From an uncultured Chitinophaga sp. (lineage in GTDB: Bacteria > Bacteroidota > Bacteroidia > Chitinophagales > Chitinophagaceae): a stretch of DNA of 64,000 nt. How positions within the stretch are numbered: the first letter of the stretch is position 1; every line of letters begins with the position of its first letter. The position numbers were made by a program, and so were the translations under genes. The notes below the pieces were generated by a model. It was not told where the DNA came from. It did not search any database and saw only the letters and a program-made list of their open reading frames with translations. Below are positions 27,579-36,173 of this stretch, in pieces. The stretch spans positions 1-64,000 of the forward strand of contig NZ_CAMLHC010000032.1 of assembly GCF_946479755.1 (NCBI RefSeq), given 5' to 3'.

Positions 27579-30500
27579 ATGAAAAAAAATCAGATCATGG
27601 CAAAAGTTCTTTGCCTGCTGCTGGCAGCTGGTCTTTCTCCTTTCCTGGCGCAGGCGCAGACCGCCCCGCGCATTGTGAAAGGTAAAGTCGTGGATGCCAC
27701 TTCCGGCGAAGCTTTGCCGGGTGTGTCCGTGTATGCCAGTAATAAAACTATCGGTACTGCTACCGGTACGGAGAATGTGATCGAAAACATCAGCATTGGT
27801 GCTATCACCGACGAAAAAGGGGAGTTCTCCCTGAAGCTGCCGGACTCTTTGTCTGTCAGGCAGCTGACCATCGGCTACATGGGCTACGAAACGAAGCTGT
27901 TGAGCCTTACCGCCAGCAACCACTATAAAGTGGCTTTATCTTCCTCCGGTAAAAACCTCAATGAGTTTGTGTTTACCGGTTACCAGACAATCAAAAAGAA
28001 TAAATCTACCGGCGCTATCGATAAGATCAGCATGGAGAAGGTGGAAGTGGCCGGTGTGATGAGCGTGGAGCAGATGCTGCAGGGCCAGCTTTCCGGGGTG
28101 GCAATCACGCCGCAGTCCGGCGCACCGGGGCAGGCGGCAAAGATCCGTATCCGCGGTACTTCATCCTTACAAGGTACGCAGGACCCGCTGTGGGTTATTG
28201 ACGGTCTGCCGATTGAAGGCACTAACCTGCCTACCGCCGAAGACGCAAAGTCCATCGATCAGCTGTATACCACTGCGATCGCCGGTTATAGCCCTTCTGA
28301 TATCGAAAGCATTACAGTGCTGAAAGACGCGGCGGCTACCGCCATCTATGGCGCCCGCGCCGCCAATGGGGTGATCGTAATCACCACCAAATCCGGTAAG
28401 AGAAGCGAACGGATGTCCGTTAACTACCGCAATAACTTTACGTTTACGCAGAAGCCTGACCTGGGCCGCCTCAACCTGTTGAACAGCGATCAGAAAGTTA
28501 ACCTGGAGCTGGACCTGTTTACATCCGACTATACCTTTGGTGCCGGCAACGGTGAAGTGTCCCGCATTCTCAACAAGTACAACGTAACGCCGGGGGATCT
28601 TTCTTCCAAGGGCTTTGATGGCATCAATCCGGGCGCGCGTAATGAGATCAATGCATTGAGAGGCATCAATACCAACTGGAACGATCTTATTTTCCGCAGT
28701 GCCTTCACGCAGGAACACAGTGTAAGCGTGTCCGGTGGAGGTGATAAATCTACTTATTATTTCAGCGGTGGTTACTACGATGAAAAAGGCGCTACCATTG
28801 GTACCGGTGCTAACCGTTATAACATCACCCTGAAGACAGATTACGACATTACCAACAAACTGAAATTCTCTGCCGGTATCTTCGCTAATCAGCGTACACA
28901 GACATCTTTTAATTCCAATCGTGGTGGTAATACCAACCCGGTGCAGTATTCCCGCCTGGCTAATCCGTATACGCCGGTCTATGACGCCAATGGTAACTAC
29001 GTGTACGACCGAAACATCGGCGGCGACAAGAATATTGTTGATTTCAACCTGTTGGAAGAGCGCAAGAATACCAGCAACACCCTGAAGACGCAGTCGGTGA
29101 ATACCAACTTTAAACTGGATTATGAAGTGATTCCCCGCCTGCATGTTAGCTCCCAGCTGGGTATTCAGTCTGATATCACTACCGGTGAGCAGATCGCTCT
29201 TGGGAATACTTATTTCGTGCGTTTGCTGGCAGATCAGAACATGCGCTTTGACCCGGTTACCGGTACGCAGCGGACCCTGTTGCCTAAAGGCGGTGTTATC
29301 ACCAACAACAATCGCAACATGCAACAATATACCCTCAAAACCATGGCGGAGTACAGCTTTAACCTGAACAAAAATCATGAGTTCAACTTCATGGTGGGTA
29401 ATGAGTTGAGAAGGGTAAAAGATAAATACCAGACCACTACCGGTTATGGTTACGATCCCAAAACACTGACCACTATTCCGATCAAATACCAGAATGATAA
29501 CGAAGCGAAAGCCTTGTATACCAACAGGAACACCTATACGGAGAATGCGTTCGTGTCTTTCTTTGGTACGGGTAGCTATACGCTGAATAACCGTTATACG
29601 TTGGGCGGTAGTATCCGTTTTGATGGTTCCGATATGTTTGGTGTAGATCCTAAGTACAAATATCTGCCGCTGTGGTCTGTGAGTGGTCTGTGGCGTGTGA
29701 TGGAAGAGCCTTTCATGCGGAATGTACGTTTCATTAATCTGTTGAACGTACGTGCTTCTTACGGTTTGCAGGGTAACGTCGACAAAAATACTTCCCCTTT
29801 TGTGATGGGCACTTACTACAATGTGCCTATTCTGCCGGGCGACCCGGTGCAGGTGATCAGGGTGGAGACGCCTCCCAATGCCAAGCTCCGGTGGGAGAAG
29901 ACGATCAACAAAAACATCGGTATCGACCTGAGTTTCCTGAAAAACAGGATCAGCATTACCGCCGATTACTATGACCGTCATGGTAAAGACCTGATCAATG
30001 TATATGCACTGGCGTTAGAAACCGGTTTCCAGAACATGGCCGTAAACTGGGCGGAGATGCGCAACCGCGGGGTGGAAGTGAGCGTAAGCACCCGGAATAT
30101 CACGCGTAGGGATTTCCGCTGGACGACCGACTTTAACTTCTCCTATAACAAAAACACCGTGCTGCGGGAGACGTTGGCAGACAACTCCAACTTCCCTTCG
30201 AGGGAGGGGCACCCTACGGGAACTATCTGGGGTATCGACTATGCCGGCCTCAATGAGCATGGCATGATCATGGTGAATCACAATGGTAAAACAATGTCCT
30301 TGTCCGAGCTGCTGAAGCTGGGTGATGATTTCGCCGGTGATCCCGATCTGGGCGGCCTGTTCCCTTACTCCGGCCTGTCCAACGACGAGCAGCGCGCCTT
30401 GTTCCGCAACATGGGAAATATTGACCCGCTGTATACCGGAGGTCTGAACAACAACTTTACCTATAAACGTTTCGATCTGTCTGTGGGGCTGTTGTTCAAT

Positions 30501-30950
30501 CTTGGGCAGAAAGTGCAGGTGCAGCCGCCGTTCAATCCCATTTACTTTGACCGTGGTGCCAATACCTCCTCCGCTATTCTTGACCGTTGGACGCCCTCCA
30601 ACCCGAACGGGCAGTATCCCGGTCTGTTTGGCGCGGGCCCGCAGACACCCGAAGATGTACGGCTGCTGGGCAACTGGCTCAGGGATAAATACTATCAGTA
30701 TACCAACCTGGGACTATGGATACGGGATGCAGGTTATGTACGCGTACGTAACATCACCCTGGGATACCGCCTGCCGGAAGAGACCTGCAGCCGCATTCGC
30801 CTGAAGGGCCTGAAAGTAACCGGTGAGGTGCGCAACCCGTTCGTATTTGGCGCTAACTATGACGGCTATATGGACCCGGAGACCATGGGTAATATCTACG
30901 CACAACCTATTCCCAAAACATTCACCATTGGTTTGAATGCCACTTTCTAA
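27579..30950 (+). CDS. SusC/RagA-family TonB-dependent transporter (pair 3)
   Basis: A 1123-residue receptor. The signal peptide runs to about residue 26 (FLAQAQ), followed by a carboxypeptidase-regulatory-like domain (RIVKGKVVDATSGEALPGVSVYASNKT), the plug (NEFVFTGYQTIKKNKSTGAIDK; GARAANGVIVITTKSG) and a barrel ending in TIGLNATF. There is no STN domain. The regulatory-like domain carries an insertion (IGTATGTENVIENISIGAITDEKG) longer than usual. It lies between a metalloprotease and its SusD partner on one strand, so the cargo is probably a peptide or protein fragment. Confidence 0.95.
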   Translation: MKKNQIMAKVLCLLLAAGLSPFLAQAQTAPRIVKGKVVDATSGEALPGVSVYASNKTIGTATGTENVIENISIGAITDEKGEFSLKLPDSLSVRQLTIGYMGYETKLLSLTASNHYKVALSSSGKNLNEFVFTGYQTIKKNKSTGAIDKISMEKVEVAGVMSVEQMLQGQLSGVAITPQSGAPGQAAKIRIRGTSSLQGTQDPLWVIDGLPIEGTNLPTAEDAKSIDQLYTTAIAGYSPSDIESITVLKDAAATAIYGARAANGVIVITTKSGKRSERMSVNYRNNFTFTQKPDLGRLNLLNSDQKVNLELDLFTSDYTFGAGNGEVSRILNKYNVTPGDLSSKGFDGINPGARNEINALRGINTNWNDLIFRSAFTQEHSVSVSGGGDKSTYYFSGGYYDEKGATIGTGANRYNITLKTDYDITNKLKFSAGIFANQRTQTSFNSNRGGNTNPVQYSRLANPYTPVYDANGNYVYDRNIGGDKNIVDFNLLEERKNTSNTLKTQSVNTNFKLDYEVIPRLHVSSQLGIQSDITTGEQIALGNTYFVRLLADQNMRFDPVTGTQRTLLPKGGVITNNNRNMQQYTLKTMAEYSFNLNKNHEFNFMVGNELRRVKDKYQTTTGYGYDPKTLTTIPIKYQNDNEAKALYTNRNTYTENAFVSFFGTGSYTLNNRYTLGGSIRFDGSDMFGVDPKYKYLPLWSVSGLWRVMEEPFMRNVRFINLLNVRASYGLQGNVDKNTSPFVMGTYYNVPILPGDPVQVIRVETPPNAKLRWEKTINKNIGIDLSFLKNRISITADYYDRHGKDLINVYALALETGFQNMAVNWAEMRNRGVEVSVSTRNITRRDFRWTTDFNFSYNKNTVLRETLADNSNFPSREGHPTGTIWGIDYAGLNEHGMIMVNHNGKTMSLSELLKLGDDFAGDPDLGGLFPYSGLSNDEQRALFRNMGNIDPLYTGGLNNNFTYKRFDLSVGLLFNLGQKVQVQPPFNPIYFDRGANTSSAILDRWTPSNPNGQYPGLFGAGPQTPEDVRLLGNWLRDKYYQYTNLGLWIRDAGYVRVRNITLGYRLPEETCSRIRLKGLKVTGEVRNPFVFGANYDGYMDPETMGNIYAQPIPKTFTIGLNATF

Positions 30951-30961
30951 AACCGTAACAC

Positions 30962-32296
30962 ATGCGTAAAGTAATATATACCACGGGACTGATGGCAGCA
31001 TTGGCCGCTCTCTCCTCCTGTAAAAAATACCTCGATATCGTACCGGTAGGGAAAGTAGTTCCTACTACCGTGGAAGATTTCCGTCAGGAGATGGATGGGG
31101 CCTATACCATCGTTACTTATGATAAAGGCCTTGCCTCTTACCGTAGTGATGAAATTAAGATGAATGAAAGCCGCTCCGGCGATGTTAACCTGCTGAAGCC
31201 TAACTATTTCTGGGAAGAGAACGTTGGTACCGGCATCTCTACCTATAACTGGAGGGCCAATTATCAGCAGATATTTTATGCCAACCATATCATTGATGCG
31301 GTAGGCGGCGCCACGGAAGGCTCGCAGGCACAAAAAGACCAGCTGGCGGGAGAGGCGTTTCTCTTACGGGCTTATACGCACTTCAACCTGGTGAACCTGT
31401 ACGGAAAGGCTTATAATGAAGCCACAGCCGCTGCTGACAAAGCGGTACCGGTTATCACCAAAGTAGACCTGCAGAAGGCCACACCGCGTAATACCGTCAA
31501 AGAAACCTATGATCAGGTGATAGCTGACGTGGAGGCAGGGCTTAAACTGATCAATACAGACCAGTTTGAAACGGCATCTTCTTATCGCTTCTCCCGGCTG
31601 TCGGGGCTGGCGCTGGCGGCGAGAGTATATCTCTACACCCATCAGTGGGATAAATCGCTGGCTGCGGCCAAAGCCGTGCTGGAAAAGAAATCTGCGTTGG
31701 TAGATTTCAATAAAAGCAGTACGCTGCCTACGATGTATAACTCCCCCGAATCACTCCAGGCGTTGGAGCAGCATTATACCAACAATGCTATTCAGACCGC
31801 TTTCGTATCGGACCAGTTGTATGCTTTGTATAATGCTGCGGGGGATCTTCGCCTGAAGGTTTTTTACGGTAAAGACAGCAAGCAGAACAATGTCGTGCTG
31901 AAAACCAGTAACAATAACAGTTTCCGTCAATCTTTCCGCGTAGCGGAGATGTACCTGACCGCCGCAGAAGCTGCCGCGCAGCTGAATCAGCCTGACCAGG
32001 CCCGTAACTACCTGAATGAGCTGAAGATGCACCGCCTGACACCGGACTTTTATCAGGCAGAAGTAGCCCGCATCGCCGTCCTCACCGGCAACGACCTGTT
32101 GAAAGAAATACAGGACGAACGTTTCCGTGAGCTGGCCTTCGAAGGGCACCGCTGGTTTGACCTGCGGAGGACCACCCAGCCACAGATCGTGCATACGGCA
32201 AAAGGCAGGACGGTTACCCTACAGGCCGGCGATCCCAGGTATACCATTAAAATACCAACCGACGCTATCGCCAGCAATCCCTTGCTGGCAGAGTAA
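30962..32296 (+). CDS. SusD/RagB-family lipoprotein (pair 3)
   Basis: A 444-residue surface lipoprotein. The N terminus has the lipobox ALAALSSC (Cys at about residue 20), then KKYLDIVPVGKVVPTTVEDFRQ, typical of RagB-like SusD proteins. The helical core has FLLRAYTHFNLVNLYGKAYN, the hallmark 'LRAxxYFxLVxLYG' region, and the C-terminal EIQDERFRELAFEGHRWFDLRR block. It is the third gene of the metalloprotease/SusC/SusD unit and is followed by a strong terminator. Confidence 0.95.
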   Translation: MRKVIYTTGLMAALAALSSCKKYLDIVPVGKVVPTTVEDFRQEMDGAYTIVTYDKGLASYRSDEIKMNESRSGDVNLLKPNYFWEENVGTGISTYNWRANYQQIFYANHIIDAVGGATEGSQAQKDQLAGEAFLLRAYTHFNLVNLYGKAYNEATAAADKAVPVITKVDLQKATPRNTVKETYDQVIADVEAGLKLINTDQFETASSYRFSRLSGLALAARVYLYTHQWDKSLAAAKAVLEKKSALVDFNKSSTLPTMYNSPESLQALEQHYTNNAIQTAFVSDQLYALYNAAGDLRLKVFYGKDSKQNNVVLKTSNNNSFRQSFRVAEMYLTAAEAAAQLNQPDQARNYLNELKMHRLTPDFYQAEVARIAVLTGNDLLKEIQDERFRELAFEGHRWFDLRRTTQPQIVHTAKGRTVTLQAGDPRYTIKIPTDAIASNPLLAE

Positions 32297-32322
32297 GGAT
32301 ATAAGATATACAGAAGTGTGAG

Positions 32323-32354
32323 AAGCCTCCGGTTTTTATACCGGGGGCTTTTTT
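32323..32354 (+). terminator. Intrinsic terminator of the metalloprotease/SusCD unit
   Basis: An 11-bp stem (arms 32323-32333 and 32340-32350, one G-T pair) followed by six Ts. It is 26 nt past the SusD stop and directly before the AraC promoter. Confidence 0.85.
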
Positions 32355-32357
32355 GTG

Positions 32358-32365
32358 TATATTTG
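32358..32365 (+). promoter_or_regulatory. -7 box (TATATTTG) of the AraC-type gene
   Basis: A perfect TAnnTTTG located only 8 nt before the ATG at 32374. The mRNA would be nearly leaderless. It supports the ATG at 32374 over an upstream TTG that lies within the promoter. Confidence 0.45.
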
Positions 32366-32373
32366 TTAGCATC

Positions 32374-33240
32374 ATGTTTCACCGCTTTCCGCCCATATCC
32401 GTTCCTGCTGCCGACACTTCTTTCCTCACCGGTAACGGCGAAATCTTCGCCAAGCTGAAGCAGGAATCTGTTGCCGGTAAACGTACCGTCTTCGTAACAG
32501 AGCACTCTCTCATTTTCGTGACGAAGGGCGTGAAACTGCTGCATCTGCCAGAAACCACGGTGGAAGCCGGTCCGGATACCGTCGTATTGCTGAAGAAAGG
32601 GATTTACGTGATGGCGGAGTACATCGAGGAAGGGCTTGACTTCGAAGCCCTGATGCTGTTCCTGCCGGTGAAACTGTTGAAAAGTATGGCTACCGAGCCG
32701 TTTTTTCACCACAGCAAATCGCCTTCCACAGCTCCCTACGCTGTGTTTGAAGGCAACGCACTCGTACAGGCATTTAAAGCGCATCTGCGCCTGTATTTTG
32801 ACAAGCCGGTGGTGCACACCAGCCAGCTGCTGGCCCTGAAACAAAGGGAGATATTACTGCTGCTGATGAACGGAGAGCACCGGCGCGAGGTGGTGGATTT
32901 TATCACCGCTGCGCTCAGCACGGAGCCGGAAGACCTGGACGAGGTGATGCGTAAATATTTATTGCAGCCGGTAACCCTTGAGGACCTGGCCAACCTGACG
33001 AACCGTAGCCTGGCTACTTTTAAGCGTGACTTTCAGCGTATATACCACATGCCGCCCCGGCAGTGGATCAATGAGCAACGGCTGCAGCATGCCCGCCTGC
33101 TACTGGACAATACCCGGCTGCCGGTAGGGGAGATCGCCGCCCAGTGTGGCTATGACAGCCCTTCCCACTTTATCCGCATCTTCAAAAAGAAGTTCGGCCA
33201 TACCCCGCAGGCTATCCGAGCCGAAATGACGATGGATTGA
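32374..33240 (+). CDS. AraC-family transcriptional regulator
   Basis: About 288 residues. The N-terminal half is an effector-binding beta region (SVAGKRTVFVTEHSLIFVTKGVKLLHLPE) and the C-terminal 100 residues hold the two helix-turn-helix motifs of AraC/XylS (TLEDLANLTNRSLATFKRDFQRIY and LPVGEIAAQCGYDSPSHFIRIFKKKFGHTPQAIR). The family binds direct repeats near promoters in response to a small molecule. The next gene on the same strand, a short-chain dehydrogenase-like protein 62 nt away with its own -7 box, is the obvious target candidate. Confidence 0.9.
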   Translation: MFHRFPPISVPAADTSFLTGNGEIFAKLKQESVAGKRTVFVTEHSLIFVTKGVKLLHLPETTVEAGPDTVVLLKKGIYVMAEYIEEGLDFEALMLFLPVKLLKSMATEPFFHHSKSPSTAPYAVFEGNALVQAFKAHLRLYFDKPVVHTSQLLALKQREILLLLMNGEHRREVVDFITAALSTEPEDLDEVMRKYLLQPVTLEDLANLTNRSLATFKRDFQRIYHMPPRQWINEQRLQHARLLLDNTRLPVGEIAAQCGYDSPSHFIRIFKKKFGHTPQAIRAEMTMD

Positions 33241-33274
33241 GCCATCCGGACTATCCGTTCACCTGCCGCCGGGA

Positions 33275-33282
33275 TAATTTTG
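33275..33282 (+). promoter_or_regulatory. -7 box (TAATTTTG) of the SDR gene
   Basis: A perfect TAnnTTTG 20 nt before the ATG at 33303, in the 62-nt gap after the AraC-type gene. This suggests the SDR gene has its own promoter, a possible target of the neighbouring AraC protein. Confidence 0.45.
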
Positions 33283-33302
33283 TGTTATAAAATCATAATA
33301 GC

Positions 33303-33905
33303 ATGAAAATAGTACTGATTGGCGGTCATGGTACCATCGGAAAAACCGTAGCTGCGGCACTCTCCCCCAGGCACGAAGTGATCATCGCCGGACGCAACAG
33401 TGGCGATATCCGGGTGGACATCACTTCCGAAACCTCCATCGAAGACATGTTCAAGGCACTGAAAACAGTGGATGCCTGTATCTGCACCGCCGGCACCGGT
33501 TACTACGGTGATTTTGGCACGATGCGCCAGCAACATATGACGGCCGGTATCCAGGGCAAACTAATGGGACAGGTAAACCTCGTGCTGATTGGGAAAGATT
33601 ATCTCACAGAAGGGGGCTCTTTTACCCTGACATCGGGCGTAGCGGCGGAGCAGCCGGCAAAAAACGGCACCTGCGTGGCGATGATCAACGGAGCGGTCAA
33701 CAGTTTTGTGCTGGGCGCATCCCAGGAGCTGAAAAGAGACCAGCGTATCAATGCCGTAAGCCCCGGCCTGGTGGAAGACAGCGGCGAGCGCTATGGGGCG
33801 TTTTTTCCCGGTTATAACCTGGTACCCATGCACAAGGTCGCGAATGCTTATTTGCTGAGCGTGGAAGGGGCGGTGAATGGCAGGATTATTAAGGTGTATG
33901 AATAG
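33303..33905 (+). CDS. Short-chain dehydrogenase/reductase-like protein
   Basis: A 200-residue Rossmann-fold protein. The dinucleotide-binding motif GGHGTIG is at residues 7-13 and the acidic/arginine region AGRNSGDIRVDIT follows, as in small atypical SDRs. The classical YxxxK pair is not obvious; the matching region reads CVAMINGAVNSFVLG, so catalysis may differ or be lost. Close relatives are annotated as short-chain dehydrogenases and often lie beside AraC regulators. Its last 17 nt overlap the convergent metallophosphoesterase gene. Confidence 0.8.
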   Translation: MKIVLIGGHGTIGKTVAAALSPRHEVIIAGRNSGDIRVDITSETSIEDMFKALKTVDACICTAGTGYYGDFGTMRQQHMTAGIQGKLMGQVNLVLIGKDYLTEGGSFTLTSGVAAEQPAKNGTCVAMINGAVNSFVLGASQELKRDQRINAVSPGLVEDSGERYGAFFPGYNLVPMHKVANAYLLSVEGAVNGRIIKVYE

Positions 33906-34602
33906 GAGCATAGAGCTCCATGACGGATACACATCTGAAGGTGATGCCGTTTCTTTCTTCTGTATGTGATTCATGGTAATGGCCATAGTACCACGAATGG
34001 CATCCTGCGGCGGCAGCTTTATGGTAAATACGGCTCATCAGCTGCCGCTCGCTTTCCAGGTCAGCCGCCAGATCATGGCCATTGGACAGTTCTTTCGCGA
34101 TAAAGTGCTGTACCACTTCGTTGTAGGTATAAGGCCAGACCTCCCGCGGTGCAATATGACTGATCACGATATCTACACCGGTCTGACAGGCAGCGTCTAA
34201 CAATGTATCATCATACACTACTTCTTCATCGGACCAATAAGTTTTGCCTGCTGTTCTATTGAGCCGGTCTATCGAAATACCGCCACCAATAAATAATACC
34301 CGCTGCTGTGCTATCTCCGTTACAGTATAATCCTTTACCAGCTGTATGTGTTGCAGGCCGAAGGTGTGCCCCTGGTCCCAGAACCATTTGTTGTCATGAT
34401 TACCCCTGATGATCAGCAGTTGGTTGCCACTGCTGCGCATAAAGCTGTCTATTTGTGAAAGCGCTTTCAGGTCGTGGGCTACAGGCTGGAAACCCAAGCC
34501 CCAGTCGCCCACCTGTATGAAGATGGTATTTTCCAGTTTGAACTTTTTGATCCGGGAGAGCAGCTCGGGGTAGCCGCCGTGGAGGTCACCGATGATTATC
34601 AT
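33889..34602 (-). CDS. Calcineurin-like metallophosphoesterase
   Basis: A 237-residue cytoplasmic enzyme with the full set of metal ligands: GDLHG at residues 5-9, GDWG near 32, GNHD near 67, SHIAP near 150 and GHYH near 214. The family cleaves phosphomonoesters or diesters (proteins, nucleotides, cyclic nucleotides); the substrate is unknown here. It is divergent from the Crp/Fnr-type regulator with only 40 nt between the starts, and overlaps the SDR gene tail to tail by 17 nt. Confidence 0.9.
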   Translation of the reverse strand: MIIIGDLHGGYPELLSRIKKFKLENTIFIQVGDWGLGFQPVAHDLKALSQIDSFMRSSGNQLLIIRGNHDNKWFWDQGHTFGLQHIQLVKDYTVTEIAQQRVLFIGGGISIDRLNRTAGKTYWSDEEVVYDDTLLDAACQTGVDIVISHIAPREVWPYTYNEVVQHFIAKELSNGHDLAADLESERQLMSRIYHKAAAAGCHSWYYGHYHESHTEERNGITFRCVSVMELYAPIHTP

Positions 34603-34613
34603 AGTGTATTATA

Positions 34614-34637
34614 CTAATTTATGATGACATATATTTG
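34614..34637. promoter_or_regulatory. Divergent promoter pair between phosphoesterase and Crp/Fnr gene
   Basis: The plus-strand box TATATTTG (34630-34637) lies 5 nt before the regulator ATG at 34643. A minus-strand near-match TAAATTAG (34614-34621) lies 11 nt before the phosphoesterase ATG. Both mRNAs would have almost no leader. Confidence 0.4.
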
Positions 34638-34642
34638 TAAGG

Positions 34643-35224
34643 ATGACCGATCTCCAATCCTTCCAGCAAGCCATCTACAAGTTCTATCCACTTACAACGG
34701 CGGAGTGGGAAGATTTTTCGTCCAAACTCATCACCAAAAAATACCAGAAAGGGGACTTCCTCACCCGGGAAGGGCAGGTAGAGAATTTTATCTATTTCCT
34801 GCATACAGGCACTACGCGTAGTTATTTCATCAGGGATGGCAAAGAGTTTACGGTGGATTTTCAGTTTGAAGGAGAGATGGTGACTGCTTACTATTCGCTG
34901 ATTACGCGGGAACCAAGCTCCGTTTTTATAGAGCTGCTGGAAGATGCCAGTATTGTGGCTATCCCGTTCCGTTTTTTGCAGGAGTTTTACAACAAACATC
35001 ATCACGGGGAGCGGATAGGCCGTTTGATTGCGGAGTACCAGTATGCTAAACGGCTGAGAAAAGAAATGGAGCTGTTGTCGCTGACGGCAGAAGAGCGCTA
35101 TGTGCAACTGTTGGAGCGAAATCCCGCGCTGGTGCAGCAGATATCCGTAAAACACCTGTCTTCTTTTCTGGGCATCCAGCCGGAGAGCCTGAGCCGCATC
35201 AGGAAGCAGCACGCCAGAAACTAA
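34643..35224 (+). CDS. Crp/Fnr-family transcriptional regulator
   Basis: 193 residues. The cyclic-nucleotide-binding-like beta roll (residues 20-115; KKYQKGDFLTREGQVENFIYFLHTG) is followed by the dimer helix and a C-terminal helix-turn-helix (ISVKHLSSFLGIQPESLSRIRKQ). It lacks the cysteines of Fnr-type oxygen sensors, so the ligand is unknown. In Bacteroidota such regulators commonly precede the small membrane or redox genes they control; here the DoxX-like gene starts 61 nt downstream. Confidence 0.9.
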   Translation: MTDLQSFQQAIYKFYPLTTAEWEDFSSKLITKKYQKGDFLTREGQVENFIYFLHTGTTRSYFIRDGKEFTVDFQFEGEMVTAYYSLITREPSSVFIELLEDASIVAIPFRFLQEFYNKHHHGERIGRLIAEYQYAKRLRKEMELLSLTAEERYVQLLERNPALVQQISVKHLSSFLGIQPESLSRIRKQHARN

Positions 35225-35285
35225 CATACATCATTTTCCGGGGAGGGAGGAAGGTGGACATTTGTACAGACAAAACACACCTTTC

Positions 35286-35741
35286 ATGAAACCTATTATT
35301 ATTCTGATATCGGTATTTACACTGGCGTTATTGGTCTCCAGACCGGTTACGGGCGACTGGCAGCTGATTTTCGCCGGTAATCTTGCGATGTGCTGCATGT
35401 TATGTTTCACCGCGCTGGGACACTTTCTCTTCCCCAAAGGCATGGTCATGATGATACCGCCGGTCGTACCTTTCAAAAAGGCTATGGTGTATATTACCGG
35501 TGTGGCGGAGATCATTATGGGTATTTTGTTGTTAGTGCCCTCCCTTCGGGAGATGACTGGTTGGGTGATGATTATCTTCTTTTTTCTTATTCTCCCGGCT
35601 AATATCTATGCCGCCATTAAGCATGTCAACCTGGAAAAGGCGACCTATAATGGACCGGGGCCGAGATACCTCTGGTTCAGGGTGCCGGAGCAGCTGCTGT
35701 TCATTGCCTGGGTGTATTTTTTCTCCATAGCTGGCTTTTAA
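35286..35741 (+). CDS. DoxX-like four-helix membrane protein
   Basis: About 151 residues from the ATG at 35286. Four membrane segments can be seen: IIILISVFTLALLV, LIFAGNLAMCCMLCFTALGHFLF, AMVYITGVAEIIMGILLLVPS and WVMIIFFFLILPANIYAAI, with a final hydrophobic stretch LLFIAWVYFF. The pattern (including GVAEIIMGILLL) matches the DoxX/DoxD-like family; function in this subgroup is not established. It lies 61 nt behind the Crp/Fnr gene and 10 nt before the next gene, so the two downstream genes are likely cotranscribed. Confidence 0.75.
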   Translation: MKPIIILISVFTLALLVSRPVTGDWQLIFAGNLAMCCMLCFTALGHFLFPKGMVMMIPPVVPFKKAMVYITGVAEIIMGILLLVPSLREMTGWVMIIFFFLILPANIYAAIKHVNLEKATYNGPGPRYLWFRVPEQLLFIAWVYFFSIAGF

Positions 35742-35751
35742 ACGGATAAGT

Positions 35752-36126
35752 ATGTACGAAGTGGAAATCACCAACGGGGAAACCGTTGTGTTCGTGAACA
35801 GTATCCGGGCACGCAGCTTCAAAGGCTTTTGCTGGCTATGGTGGCACGTGCCGGCCATTATCCGGTCTGTAAAGCAGCATTATGGTGCATATGAATGTAT
35901 TCCGGCATTGGTAAGCCCGTTGCAGATTGTAATGGTAAGCTACTGGCTCAGTTTCCGGGAACTGGGAGAATATCATCAGGGTCTTTTTCACCGGCGTTTG
36001 ATGGAATTTGTAAAAAGAAACCCCGGCGCACTCGGAATGTATTTCGAAAGCTATGCTCCTAAAAAGTCGGGGAAATACATCCATGGTGAATTCGGACTGG
36101 CAAAGAATTTCAGGCGGAAGTTATAG
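35752..36126 (+). CDS. Small protein resembling DUF4188/YdhR-type monooxygenases
   Basis: 124 residues, no signal peptide. The segment VMVSYWLSFRELGEYHQGLFHRRLMEFVKRNPGALGMYFESY resembles the 'YW-SF-DLE-FA-...H...W..F....G..GIWHETY' core of DUF4188 and related dimeric alpha-beta barrel proteins, some of which are monooxygenases acting on small organic molecules. The match is by eye and only moderate. It lies 10 nt after the DoxX-like gene, a common pairing in oxidative or xenobiotic response operons. Confidence 0.45.
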   Translation: MYEVEITNGETVVFVNSIRARSFKGFCWLWWHVPAIIRSVKQHYGAYECIPALVSPLQIVMVSYWLSFRELGEYHQGLFHRRLMEFVKRNPGALGMYFESYAPKKSGKYIHGEFGLAKNFRRKL

Positions 36127-36173
36127 GCGTTATTCCCATTCCCACTGGTCGGCTGCGGACGCCCGCCAGGTTC

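Noticed and set aside
28167..29981. A 604-codon open frame on the minus strand
   Set aside because: It lies completely inside SusC pair 3 in the antisense frame; its translation has no domain and reflects codon bias of the real gene.
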